From contig KV748216.1 of assembly GCA_001692895.1 (NCBI GenBank), forward strand, positions 1,455,143 to 1,519,142: a stretch of DNA of 64,000 bases, given 5' to 3'. Positions 45,413-58,544 of the stretch are shown piece by piece. The position numbers and the translations under genes were made by a program. Every line of letters starts with the position of its first letter. Position 1 is the first letter of the stretch. The notes under the pieces were generated by a model, which had not been told where the DNA came from, ran no database searches, and saw only the letters and a program-made list of their open reading frames with translations. This DNA is from Cenococcum geophilum 1.58. Taxonomy: Eukaryota; Ascomycota; Dothideomycetes; Gloniales; Gloniaceae.

Positions 45413-46680
45413 CTAATGCTTGAATGCACGCACTTCCCTCCTCCTGGGCATTGTCAGTATCCTGGAAGTACGGGCTAAACGCGCGACATTGAAAACATAC
45501 CACCAGTTCGTGAATCCTACAGTGCTTACATCAATACCAAGCTTCTTCAAAGCGGTTGTGTCCAAGTGGCAGTCATAGGGCCTTTTAATGTCATCCTGTT
45601 GTTCCTCTTTGGGTTTATACGGCTCCAGCCCCTCGAGCGGTAGCCCTAGTATCTCGCCAAACGCCTCACATATCTGCCATTTGGTCATCTTGTCTTCAGA
45701 AGAAAATTGTAGTATAGTTGGTAGTTCCTTTCCTGTTGGAGGATTTAGGTATAGCTTGCAGATATCAAGACACACCCGTGCAACATCTTCGGTATTGGTT
45801 GGAAAACGTTGGGCGTAGTCATCGATCTTAATTTTCGGATCAGAAGGCTTTATCTCCTGCGATGCCCATACTTGTGACATTAACACATTCACAGCGCTTT
45901 CGGAAGGCTCACAGGGCCCGTATAAGATAGGGACACGGAGGACAATGCTTGGGATTCGTAGACCCTGATTTTTGCCGCTTTCGTCACGACTAGCCGCTCT
46001 GCTTGACACACCCAATATCGCTTTCTCTCCCTCAAGCTTTGTTTGACCATAGACGTTCGAGGGATCTGGGGTGGAGACATTTGTGTAAGGCGCTTCGCCA
46101 GGACGTCCGGGGAAGACGTAGTCTGTAGAGATATAGATGAGAAAGATGCCACGCGAGGAAGTTGTAGATGCGAGATTGCCTGACGCTGTTACGTTAAGGG
46201 CGTGTGCGGTATCTGGGTCGGCGGCACAGGAGTCTGGAGAGCGGTTTGCTGCGCCTATTCAAGACATACAATCAGCATTAAAGAGCACCAAAGAGGCTAG
46301 GAACCCCAAGGAATTCCATCCTAGATAAGTCGTGAGAAGAAAGCTCAACTTACAGTGAACGACAACATCCGGCCTTTAATGACCCTCATCACCAATCAGA
46401 TAGCTGTTCTAGTATTCCACTCAGTCCAACAAGATCGTCATACTTTACTTCATCTAGAACCCTCACTACATCGTCCGTGTCCAGTAAATCGAGCTTGACG
46501 GTAGAGGGTGGATTACATCGTGTCAGACCGGTGCCTACTGCTTCATATCCAGCACCTTCAAAGGCCTTCACGACCTCGCGACCAAGTAAACCCGTTGCTA
46601 CACGTATTGTTAAGAAAGCAGCATCAGCATATTGCAATTTTTAGGGATATCATACCGCCGGTGACAAGTGCCGTCTTCAT
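45413..46680 (-). CDS. MAT2B/RmlD-like NAD(P)-dependent reductase
   Basis: Extended short-chain dehydrogenase of the RmlD_sub_bind family, closest to MAT2B, the regulatory beta subunit of methionine adenosyltransferase; bacterial members reduce dTDP-4-keto-rhamnose. Five exons: 46680-46656, 46597-46444, 46373-46354, 46254-45501 and 45443-45413, giving 327 residues. Splicing restores the Rossmann motif TGATGLLG and then PDVVVHCAANRSPD. Next come FLIYISTDYVFPG and the catalytic YGQTKLEGEKA (YxxxK). RIPSIVLRVPILYGP and FTNWWRREVRAF close the fold. Exon 3 is only 20 nucleotides and encodes most of PDVVVHC. The final intron (57 bp) must be removed to obtain WWRREVRAF; read through, the ORF gives an aberrant longer tail. 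Whether it regulates methionine adenosyltransferase here is inference. Confidence 0.85.
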
Positions 46681-48307
46681 GGTGAAGTTGGAGGGTGCTT
46701 GGCTCGTCGCCCCGCTACTCCGTTGTGCCTCACCTCAACACGCTAATTCAAAACTCGAACTATGGAGTTACCTATGCTTGTCCAGCCCTTGGGCTAGTCA
46801 CCAAGGCAGGTTAGCTTCAATACACATGTACTTAACTATGCAAGGCTTCTTAAGGCTCGTCAGTGATCATGGCAATCTCTTCCTTGGAGTCTCACACAAG
46901 GTGAAAACATCAACGAAAAGCGGTTCTGAGAGGCCTTCACAGGTTGTTTTCCAAAAATTCCCAGCCGATCCGAAGACCAACAGGAGCAGTCAAATAGTTG
47001 TAGTTTTCAACTAGCAAAAACACGGTCTCGGACGAATCCTCACTGACACGCGTATGCCCTTGCACTAGGATGAGGAGTAGAAAGGGGACGGGGGAAGGGC
47101 GAGATTTATACAAAGAAAAATGCCAAGCCGCTAGGTATTAGCCAAGCTTTATCACGCGCTCACAGAAACACTCTAGGCAGAAGGAAAAATCATCCGTCGC
47201 GATGCATCCCGTTTACTTTGCGATATTGGAATTGAAGGATCCATAACAAAATGAGGCGTTACTCATTTTACCCGTTGCCAGCTAATTGGTCTTCTGCTTG
47301 GGCATTGGGCCTCCAGAGCGGAACACAAAAAATCTGTACAATTTTCTGAATTAAGTAAAGGCTCGTTCAGTGATCCCATCATAAGCATACTTTGAGCTGC
47401 ACATCCTCAGAGGCCAAATAAAAACAGCCTGCTCTAGCGATTCAAAGATGCACATGTTGAAATTCGAAATGATTATCTCCCTAAGTCTCCACGGTGCATT
47501 CTTTAATGCCCCTTTAGCTCTGCGTTCCAACCTTTATTTTTCATGTTCACGAATCCAGAGTTTGCTATCAGGACTAATAAGCCGTCCCGGGTTGACACCA
47601 CAACGTAAACAGTGTAGGAGATTGGTCCCCTCTCTCTTAATCCACAGCCGTGAACATATAAATCAAATCACGTCAATAATACTTAGCCTCGAATAGTTCA
47701 AGACTCTCCACCACGCCAAGCTATATCCATGTGACCGCTTGCCGAATGTGCCCCGCTGAAGCCTAAGTGCATGGTCAGTCTAGCCCATCAGAGCCGCATC
47801 GCATATCAAGCAAGACCTCCCTGTGAATGAGTTGTTCAGCCGCTTGCACTACCTTCGCCCCACGGCTTTTCGACTCCTGAAAAGATCAAGGCCATTGCGG
47901 GGAACTCATACCATTATACTTGATCTCTTCAACCCGCTCGCTGTCGACATCTACCCCTGCACGCGATTTCGCGATCCTTCAGGCAACTGCTTGCAGCAAT
48001 TTGCAACCCGGATCATCGCTTGCCTCCAGAATATCCCACTTTCTCAGCCCTAAGCCTCTAACACCCACCTCTTTGCCTTACCAACATACATCTTAACGCG
48101 CAACCTCCGCCTCTACCAAGGCCGCTATCGATTAGAAACTAAGTTGAATCGCACAGGTCACTTTAACGGCATCGCAGAGAGTCTTGGCTTCGTCATCTTT
48201 CCTCAGCCGCCACCCCTCAGGGTCTTGCTACCCTTCCTAACCCTCGTTTCCAACCGCCTATACCTGATATTCCTCACTCTTGTAACCGCCTTTAAATCAT
48301 CGCCACC
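46681..48307. promoter_or_regulatory. Divergent intergenic region upstream of the MAT2B-like and calcineurin genes
   Basis: About 1.6 kb between two divergent starts. The half nearest calcineurin is strongly CT-rich from about 48,190 to 48,300, a feature of many fungal housekeeping promoters and leaders. Short ORFs within it lack motifs. No specific operator recognised. Confidence 0.45.
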
Positions 48308-50353
<2,046 letters not shown>

Positions 50354-50765
50354 ATGAAATGGGTTGCCTATAGGTACTTGTTTAGTTTGAAGAGCACCAC
50401 TTTACGGTGTCAAATTTGGTTTTGGCTGGAGGAAATGTTCTGTTTGGGATACCACACTTCCATGTGAAATCGATAACCAGTACCACTAGAGAACTGTATC
50501 CAATGATGATTAATAATGAACGAGCTGTTCTTGGACATCACTGCTAGGAAATGCCGGTCGCGTCAGGGACGAGACTAGTATTCTCTTAGCAGTAGAATTA
50601 GCTAACTGTTCTCAATTTTGCACTAATTTATAGCACCACAAATGCTTGGGGTAGGAATATTTTTGATCTGAAATCCGAGTTTTGGTGATTCCCGTCCGAG
50701 CATTGCTTGGCGTTCTTAAATTTCATCGTCGGCAACATGAGCGAGGTTCACGGCCAATAAACTCA
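50354..50765. other. Short intergenic spacer
   Basis: 412 bp between two plus-strand genes; 3' flank of calcineurin and promoter of the mitochondrial protein gene. Nothing else seen. Confidence 0.6.
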
Positions 50766-52856
50766 ATGCCTCCACGGATACCCTCCGTGCGGCAAACCTC
50801 CAGGGCAACGAGAAATAGGCCGACCGACATTTTCTTCTGCCCCTCATGCTCCATCTGGAGACTCAACCAACCTAGAGTCGCTACGCTTAGAATTCCTCCG
50901 CAAGCCCGAGCTCTCTCACGTTTCCGGAATGCCTCTACACTCGTGTCTACAACAGCAATCAACCCACCATTGGAGGTTGCTGCCCACAACCAGGAGCTAT
51001 ATCGGACACTAGACGGGTTGAAACAGAATGCGGCGAACTATGTAAATCTAAGCCGGCTTCAATTGGCGTTGAGGGGGCTAGAGACAAAAGAAGCGGTGGT
51101 ACGGGTGGCTGGTAGGCATAACACTTCACGTCAAACGCTCTGGATAACGGAAAGCTGATGGAATGACTGCTCTAGTCCTCAGCATGGGCGATCAGAAAAT
51201 CGCACGAAAGCTGACTCGATTACTGCTCGTTGACCCGCTGGCCGCAGAAGGCGCTTGGGAGCAGCAACTGGAAGACACGAGGCTTGATGATGGGAGAGGA
51301 ATTTTATTACGGTTCTATCACCACTCATACAACTGTTGAAATAACTGCTTACTGGTTTCCTCAGCCATGGTGACGAAACCGACGTACACCCACCAAATCC
51401 ACTCCTACAAACCATTTCTCTTCCTTCCAGAGTCCTACACAAGAACAACCTTGAAGTTCTCATATATACACTTAATGTCAACGTAACAGGTCCAGGAAGA
51501 CCCACAGACTCAGATAGACCTAAGGATGCGATATTAGTACCCAGCCTTCAAACCCCAACCTCATCGTCTGGGAGGGTTACACTAGTTACGTACCCTGTTC
51601 ATAAAGCCATCGTCATTGGACAGGGAATTCGAAGCAGTGTAGCCTATGGTCGATATACAGCTGATACCGTCGAAGGTATCTCGCCGGAAATGGTAAAGGT
51701 TGCTATAGGTCTGCCAGCACCTCAGGACGAAGCTTTGCAAGACACTTCAGATGCATTCATAATCGTCGATGTGGACACCGCTGCAAAAGCGCTTTCAAAA
51801 TTTAGAGAATCGACAGCGAATTCCGTAGCTTACGAACAAGGATGGTTCAGGAGTGGAATGCCTGCGCTTACAGATTGGCTTGCCAATGGGGTTGAACAAT
51901 CTGAATCAAAAGTCAAACCTGCCGTCAAGAACTTGATTGCCTCGATACTAGATGATATCGAGGCAAACATCACTAAGGAAGATGCGCAGCGGCTAGAAGA
52001 ACTTGTTGCATCAACCGTTTCAGAGAGCACTAGACAGCCTATCCTCGAGTCCATCAAAGTGTGGGCTGAGCATGGGCATATCGAACTCCGAGATCAACTG
52101 GAAGGGGCTTTCGCTGGGAAAAACTGGCGGAAGATTGCCTGGTGGAAACTCTTCTGGCGCGTTGATGACGTTTGGATGATCGCCTCCGAAGTCTTGGAGC
52201 GACGCTGGCTTGTCGACGCCGAAAAGGAGTGTATTTACCTTGCTGGCCACATTGAACAAGCCGGACTCTTTAAAGAAGTTGAAAGATATAACGAAGACTT
52301 GCTGCGCAAAAGGCCAGAAAATGTTGACCAGCATACCCTCGGAACGTATCCACCTCTGCCACATGAAATTGTAGCTCTAGAAAAGCGTAAGGCGAAACTG
52401 GTGGACGATGGTGAAGTAAAATTCCCAGAACCCAAGCCGTGGCCCGCGCAGATTCCAATCACCCGCGCTCTCCTATTGAGCGAAACCGTTCCTCCGCTCC
52501 AAGCACTCGCGCAGAAGCTTGTACTTCAGACATTATCGACCACATTACTGACATCCGTTCTTTCGGCTTTGCTATACGTTTCGATCTCCACATCTCTTTT
52601 TGAAGCTGGAGCTGTAGCGGCGCTTGGCCTCGTCTTTTCCCTCAAGAGGATGCAAAAGAAGTGGGAAAGCGCCCGAGGCTTTTGGAAAGGCGAGATCAGG
52701 GAAGAAGGGCGGAAAGCGCTAAAAGATACAGAGGATAAAATCAGGCTTATTGTGCAAACCACCGGAATGCCAAAACTAGATGTTGACGGCGCAGAAGAAA
52801 AGAGAATTGCTAAAGAAGCTATCCAGAAGGCGAGGGAAGCACTAGAGAGTTCATAA
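50766..52856 (+). CDS. Mitochondrial membrane protein, Mmc1-like
   Basis: Three exons, 50766-51111, 51176-51311 and 51365-52856, give 657 residues. The Arg/Ser-rich N-terminus without acids (MPPRIPSVRQTSRATRNRPT) and RALSRFRNAST fit a mitochondrial presequence. The order AVLSMGDQKIARKLTRLLLV, LNVNVTGPGRPTDSDRPKDA and YPVHKAIVIGQGIRSSVAYG matches fungal proteins annotated as Mmc1/D5-like. In these the C-terminal half (WWKLFWRVDDVWMIASEVLE and so on) precedes a paired hydrophobic region (TTLLTSVLSALLYVSIS plus FEAGAVAALGLVFSL) and an amphipathic charged tail. Known members act in inner-membrane organisation in fission yeast; that is from memory and not certain. The intron 2 donor (GTTCTATC) is weak but needed to avoid a stop and recover HGDETDVHPPNPLLQ. 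Confidence 0.6.
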
Positions 52857-54594
52857 CGTTAACTCACAGGACGGCTTGTAAATTATCTGTATACCATAAA
52901 TACCTACTAATTGACAATGTATCATTTGGCTGCATAACTTTTGGTTTCTGCTGTGTTAAGTCTATGCCCGGTTTATATTTAGCTTCCTTTGCGCTTATTC
53001 GGAGTTTTGGGCGTATTATGTACAGTACACGTTTTACCCTTTCGTGACTTGTCGAGCCTGCACTCAAGTCAACCGGTTATTACTATGCCAAATTGTGTAG
53101 CTTACGGTGTCTTATCCATTATTTTCCTCATTCAACCTCTTTACCTCCTAATTTACTACAGTAATACACGTAGCCTCCCAGCCCTTTTAGCAAGCGCTGC
53201 TGTATCGCGGCATGCTCTCGAGTCTCAGCCCGCGATTTATACAGCTTAGAGGCCTAGCTTGACTTTTCCGACAGCCTATCTTATCCCTTAACACATTAAT
53301 CCGGGTCCTCAGGTTATCGATAAAGATCGACCAATCAGATCAGCTAAATTCGGTGCCCGTACTCAGGAATATATATGAATAAGCATTCCGAAGTACGCGT
53401 AGAGTACATATTAGCTACTGTCACACGGGAATGCAGGTGTATGGTGGTGTGAGGACTCCATAAGGTGGAGTAGTCTCGAAGGATGAGAATATATACAACA
53501 GACGAAAGCAATCACGTGATCTCAGGAAGCTCCTGTGGATGTCCACGTACCCCCCCCCTACCAACAGCTACCATATGCGTAGATATTCTGCTTCCTTGTC
53601 TAGCGGATAGAGCTCCGCGTGCTTATTTATCCACTCTACAAGCTTATCCATAATCTCATCCGTAAAGGATAGTCTAAATAACTCGAAAAGATTGTATATA
53701 TCAATGTTAGAAGGGAGGTTCGGTGAGCCATGGTCGTCCTAATTATTAATATGGAGAGGTTCGAATTCGGGCAACGGCCAGGGTTTGGGGGGAGCTGTTT
53801 TCGCCGTCTTATTTGAGGGAACGTTATATCGAGTCTTCTAAACAAGGTCTACATCAATTCTAACACGATTAGAAGGCATGGTGGCGGTATAATTGATGAT
53901 TGAATTCTATATAGATATACGCGTTGTCTTGAAAACGGTGCTCGCACGGACCACTTACTCTGAGGACCCTTACTCGAAATCTCCAACAGGCAAACATCCT
54001 TTAACCCAATCCGAACGAACCTTAGGTTAACACTTCCCGAAAAAACCAATATTCAGTGTCCCATAAATCTCACTTCCTAAGACCACAATTCCGTAAATTC
54101 TCAGATCAAGGGCCAAAAAAAGCAATGAACGATGGCGAATTCTAGAGTCGACCACTCAAACATCTCTTTCTGGTTCTTCTTATGCTGGAAGATTTTGTGC
54201 CCTTATGATCGATCGAGCTGTGAGAAGGGCGGCGCTCACCTTCAGCCTCGCGGCATAGATCCCTGGTGGAGCGGTCTTTTATCTAACATATTTTATCCTC
54301 CAAAGTTACAGAACGGACCGATAAACTGTGAAACTTACTGTGGAGACTGGGCGTCACCGGGTCGCTCTAACTGCTCCCTTTGGGTGCCCCCAGCTATGAG
54401 TATAATTCCCAGTGCATAGCACTGCCTTATGCGGCATAGGAAGGCTGACAAAATGTATACACTGTTAACTCCCCAATGAGGCCATGCTAAGGGCTTGTAG
54501 ACACTTAGTAGTACGAATACGCAGTGGTTCCTAAGGAAACCGAAAGTAAGGATATAAAGGACCACAGGCAACTTGCAGGTACCACGCAGGCGGA
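52857..54594. other. AT-rich gene-free interval
   Basis: No supported gene. ORFs up to 95 codons (such as 54132-54419) have no motif. The composition is AT-rich and repeat-like. Confidence 0.5.
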
Positions 54595-54602
54595 GCCCAA
54601 AG

Positions 54603-55061
54603 CAGTGATCTTTTTGGAGTGGAGTGGAGTGGATCTGGCATTGGATCCACTCCATCCAGATAGTAAATTATTTTACTCCAAGAGCTCCTTGGAGCTCCAA
54701 GTATATTTATATACTAAAAATATAAATACTTAGCGTTAATATAATACTATAAAAGAGTATAATAAAGGTAGTTTTAAGAAGAAATAAGTAAATAAGGCTA
54801 AAAGAGAAGGAATAGAAATAAGTATATAGAATTAGAGAAGAAGGAAAGAGGTAGGTAGAGGTAGATACAAGAAATAGGTGGTAAGCGTTTAGGTAAGCGA
54901 ACATGAAGGTACTTACACGTGATATACGCACGCACTAGATGTTTCCTTATTAGGTTGGATTTGGAGCTCTTGGAGCTCCACGGCCTCGAATCCACTCCAT
55001 CCAATCAAACTATGGCTCCACCACGGAGCTCCAGAATTAACCCAGTTCAAAAAGATCACTG
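54603..55061. mobile_element. 459-bp hAT-like MITE with 8-bp target duplication
   Basis: The termini are inverted repeats CAGTGATCTTTTTG...CAAAAAGATCACTG; CAGTG ends are typical of the hAT superfamily. Flanks are GCCCAAAG (54595-54602) and GCCCAAAA (55062-55069), an 8-bp direct repeat with one mismatch, also as in hAT. Inside each end are subterminal inverted motifs: GGAGTGGATC/GATCCACTCC and several GGAGCTC/CCAAGAGCTCC blocks, of the kind bound by hAT transposases. The AT-rich centre (54,715-54,900) has no coding capacity. A non-autonomous element; no transposase is visible nearby. Confidence 0.75.
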
Positions 55062-55069
55062 GCCCAAAA

Positions 55070-56987
55070 GTGGAGAGATAGAATACGGGGTTTTCTCAGA
55101 CAGAGTTTTCTCCCCACATGTATATAAGGCGTAGTCCGCGTGGGCCCGATACGGATTCGCATCGGAGGTTAAGCAATGAATAAATAATAATGGCACGAAC
55201 ACAGAGAGCCAGTTAGTGCAATATTGGTTGAGCTTTTTGAGAACAGCAACTTTTAAATACATGCTTTGCTGCATGCAAACTGCAATAGGCCATCACGCCT
55301 ATAGTCACCGCCTTATAAAATCAATTATGTTCTTAAAGGAATCTAGTAGACTTCATCCGAGCCATATCTTACTAATGCTTGCCATTAAGATGTCTTTAGT
55401 GTAGAACACTAGCATCACTGATAGTCATACAGGTTTATCTTTCTCTGAAGAAGTTAATCATTGCTACTATTTCTGTTGGATGCCAATTAACACCAAAAAG
55501 ACCGGTCCTTTAACAGCGCTAATTAGGACGATGTATAGCCTCAAATTCCGGTTAACAATTTCTCAATGGTGGTTATTGGGTTATTTAGATGCTAAAGATA
55601 ATGAAGGAACTGCCTTTATTCTATAATTCGGAGTGATACTGTAGGATGGTTGCCCGGAAATAACGGACGCCTGAGGGATTTGACTAGCTTTTATCTTGCC
55701 CAAGAGTACGCGATATTTAGGCCTCCGCGGCGAGTGACAGGAATGGAATCTACGGTTAAAGATAGTCGAGACTGGCAATTCTGGAGTTCCCTTTTTCTAG
55801 AATATATAAGTATTGAGATGTATTTCTCGAAGCCATTAATATGAAGGGTGCTCACGATATATAACGGGATCTGTGGTGTAACCGGCGGGTTGGTTGCAAG
55901 TGAAGAGCATGAACGTCCTGATTGCTAACTTTTCGAAGGAAGAGTTTACTCATGCGATCATGAGACGGTAAACGGAAATTGATTGGGGGCCATCCGGCTA
56001 CTCTGACGTTGTTTATTAGTGATCTATGTCTTACTGAACTTCTCGACATAGTTGGAGCGGGAACTGCTTCGTTGTTACGTTATTGCTGATCTTGTGAGCT
56101 TCCTCCAACCCTCCATGAATTGGAGGTATGTCCTATGCCACTGTTAGCTTATTTGCATAATCAAAGGTCGAGATGCGGCTCATAACCCGTGCTCTGATAT
56201 GCAGAACCGAATTGATGGATTGAAGTGATGGGAAATCTAAGTTTCATATTGAGAAGCGGAGGCAATGAGATGGCATGATCCACTCATCGATCGGTGCAAC
56301 AAATGCACATCAATGAGCCTTCCAGCGTTAAGTTGTTTCCTCTGCTGACTTTTGATATAATCCTGCTAATTTCGAGAACACCGTCAGGTTTTGAGTCCAA
56401 ACATTCGGCTTTTAAGTCTGGTATGTGGGGCCTGATTGCACTTGTACGGTTAATTTGGTTGACCGTCTTGTGGCTATGCGCAAAAACTTGAATCATCTAC
56501 GTCTTCTCTTCTAAACATATCGTGCTACTATCGAAAAGCATAGGAACTACACTCAAAGCTAGGTCTCTCGTAAATGAGGTAGTAATAAACTGGAGACAGC
56601 GCCTCTCTTACGGAAGGTGGTCGACGAATTGCAAATGGATTTGTCACATAGCATTGAAGAAACTTGCTGCTAGATTAAGAAGCACAAGTGACTCGCAAGG
56701 GATAGTAGGCTACTTTGTATACCTGACCAGTAGCTATTGGCTTTGGTGATATATATACCGAGATAATTTCTAGGATGTAGTATAGCAGCAAGAAAGCTCG
56801 AGGAACATAAAAAGGCGAAAAGGAGAGTTATTGGATCATAATTCATAATTTCCTACTTAGCGCGCCATGAAGTGCCCCAACTCGACTAACTCCCTCCGTT
56901 TATCCCAAACATTCAAAATTTCCCAATTTGCCCATAGCCTTAAAACGCTCTACAGAACTGCTTCAATTCCCTGAGAGTTACGACGGC
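55070..56987. other. AT-rich gene-free interval with dispersed repeat copy C
   Basis: No supported gene. Copy C of the ~70 bp dispersed repeat lies at 55489-55556. The last 100 bp are the 3' flank of the PMP3-type gene. Confidence 0.5.
55489..55556 (+). repeat. Dispersed ~70 bp repeat, copy C
   Basis: Starts AACACCAAAAAGACCGGTCC and ends CCTCAAATTCCGGTTAACA. Same order and spacing as copy A, with about 10-12 substitutions. Confidence 0.6.
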
Positions 56988-57483
56988 TTAGGCAGTGGCC
57001 ATGGTGCCGTATCCGCGTCCACCATTCTGCACGTGGTCGCTGTAGACACCAGGTGCAGGCCTGTTGTCGTAGATGCCAGCGCGTGCTTCGTCACGGCGCT
57101 TGTAGTAGACGTACTCAACGTAGAAGGCATGGATGTGGCCGGGGAAGTAGCTGTCAAACAACAATTGTTAGCTAGGTGTTCCCATAATGCCAGAGTGCTC
57201 AACTGGTTGAATGAAAGTTTGTTGGTAGTAGAAGAATGAGATTAATGTAAGTATTCCTAGGTTACGGGAATCGATACTGGGAGCTGGGGATATGATTTGG
57301 AGAGGAACAGACCCCAAGATAGTGAGCAAGATATTAATGAGCAGATCCGCACCGCAACCGGCGACAAGAAAGACGCCGATAGGAGGGACTAGTAGCGGAC
57401 CTGATTAGTGGTTGTGTAAACATCATCGTCTTCGCAAACTCACCGAAAATGGTTATGATGATGAGAAGAATAGCACTAATCAT
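56988..57483 (-). CDS. PMP3/UPF0057 small plasma-membrane proteolipid
   Basis: Members of this family are two-span hydrophobic peptides that affect membrane potential and salt tolerance (yeast Pmp3, Sna2-4). Three exons, 57483-57444, 57400-57313 and 57150-56998/56988, give 96 residues. The first span is ISAILLIIITIFGPLLVPPI, followed by the signature GVFLVAGCGADLLINILLTI (PPxGVxxxxGCGxDxxxNxxLT). The second span, LGYFPGHIHAFYVEY, is followed by a 40-residue hydrophilic tail (KRRDEARAGIYDNRPAPGVY) as in Sna-type fungal members. Standard Pmp3 lacks this tail. Too short and too split to show as a single long ORF, but every exon boundary is canonical (CTAATCAG and TTGACAG acceptors). The first exon is shorter than usual, so a few N-terminal residues may differ. 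Confidence 0.8.
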
Positions 57484-58202
57484 TCTGTCCTCGTTAGGCT
57501 AGTTCATTCGCAGCTTGCGTTATTCGTTTGAATTGGCGGAGAAGTTGACGCTCAGTAGTGTGGAAGACTATACAATGAGGTGTAGCGAGGTGTGAAATGA
57601 GAGGTTGGAGTTGTGTGAGGGCTTGATATTTGTATGGAGTCATTCAAGTTTGTATAGAGGGGCGAAACAGGTTTGCGTCACAATATGTGGCGATATTGTG
57701 GCTGTGATGTGGCGCGCAACAAGCCCGATCACGTGCATGAGCTTGGAGTAACTTCCATTGTTTACCTTGTGGATCCGTCTTCGTTCATATCTAAATATTG
57801 GTAAAGGCAATCATGGAATATATACGGAGCAAAAATGTATTTCTTTTTCCTTTTTGGGACTAGTGGATATCCCATAAGGTCGCTAAGTTAGAGACCCTCC
57901 AGAGAGGCCTAAAACCTCAGCAACCTTATGGGCACCTTATGGGGGGGGAACCGCTAGTCCCAAAAGGAAGGGGAAATCTTACTTTTAGGAGCGGATGAGG
58001 CTCTGCGATAAGATTTTGCCGTACGTTGATCACTACTTAATTGGTTGTAGATCAGGGTGCCTTGGTGTAGATCCTCATGTCTTGTTCTTATTCTTGATCT
58101 CCCATTCGACAGATTTGTATGATAATATTTTAGCTACCCTTCTACTACTCCACCATAAGCTATTAGATATCTAGCCATTTATAGGGAACGTAAATGATAG
58201 TA
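57484..58202. other. Intergenic, PMP3 promoter and a foldback repeat
   Basis: Promoter of the PMP3-type gene, then the foldback element at 57848-57970. At about 58,025-58,050, a GATCACTACTTAATTGG...GTAGATCAGGG stretch resembles one at about 7,494-7,525 (GATCACTACTATATTAGG...TTAGATCAGGGG). This may be two remnants of one retroelement terminus. Confidence 0.45.
57848..57970. mobile_element. ~120-bp foldback repeat (MITE-like)
   Basis: Left arm TCCTTTTTGGGACTAGTGG then CCCATAAGGT; right arm, read in reverse, TTCCTTTTGGGACTAGCGG then CCCCATAAGGT. The arms are inverted and nearly identical over about 35 bases around a short AG-rich loop. No coding capacity. A target duplication is not clear, so the superfamily is open. 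Confidence 0.6.
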
Positions 58203-58277
58203 CAGTAAAATCTCTTTAGCACGATACCGTTTGTTCGGCCAAGCGTATCGTAATACCAATGGTATTTGACTCAGCAT

Positions 58278-58373
58278 GCTCAGACCAAGAAACAGATGAA
58301 TATCCGCTGCGCGGATAATCGAATATCCGCAAGCTAACCTATTCGATCGATCCATCTGTTTCTTGGTCTGAGC
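58278..58373. repeat. Perfect 21-bp inverted repeat (hairpin) with two motif copies in the loop
   Basis: Arms 58278-58298 and 58353-58373 are exact reverse complements (core CAGACCAAGAAACAGATG). The 54-base loop holds two ATATCCGC copies and a GCGGATAA variant. It lies 170 bp upstream of the DUF6589-like ATG, so it could be an operator, a transposase-binding structure or a subterminal repeat. Confidence 0.85.
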
Positions 58374-58544
58374 CACTTTGGCAAGCTTTTGGAAGCCGAG
58401 CCGGTCTGTTTGTATGAGGCAAACCATCAACTTTAACGAAATTAATGTAAGCAACCGCCACGTCTATTATCCTGTCAATACCTGCATTAGAATTGCCTTA
58501 ATCAGCTCTCTAATCGATGGATTTTCCAGAACCAACTGCCAGCC

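Noticed and set aside
54132-54419. 95-codon ORF with several Cys, considered as a secreted effector
   Set aside because: No signal peptide, no motif, in repeat-rich AT sequence next to a MITE.
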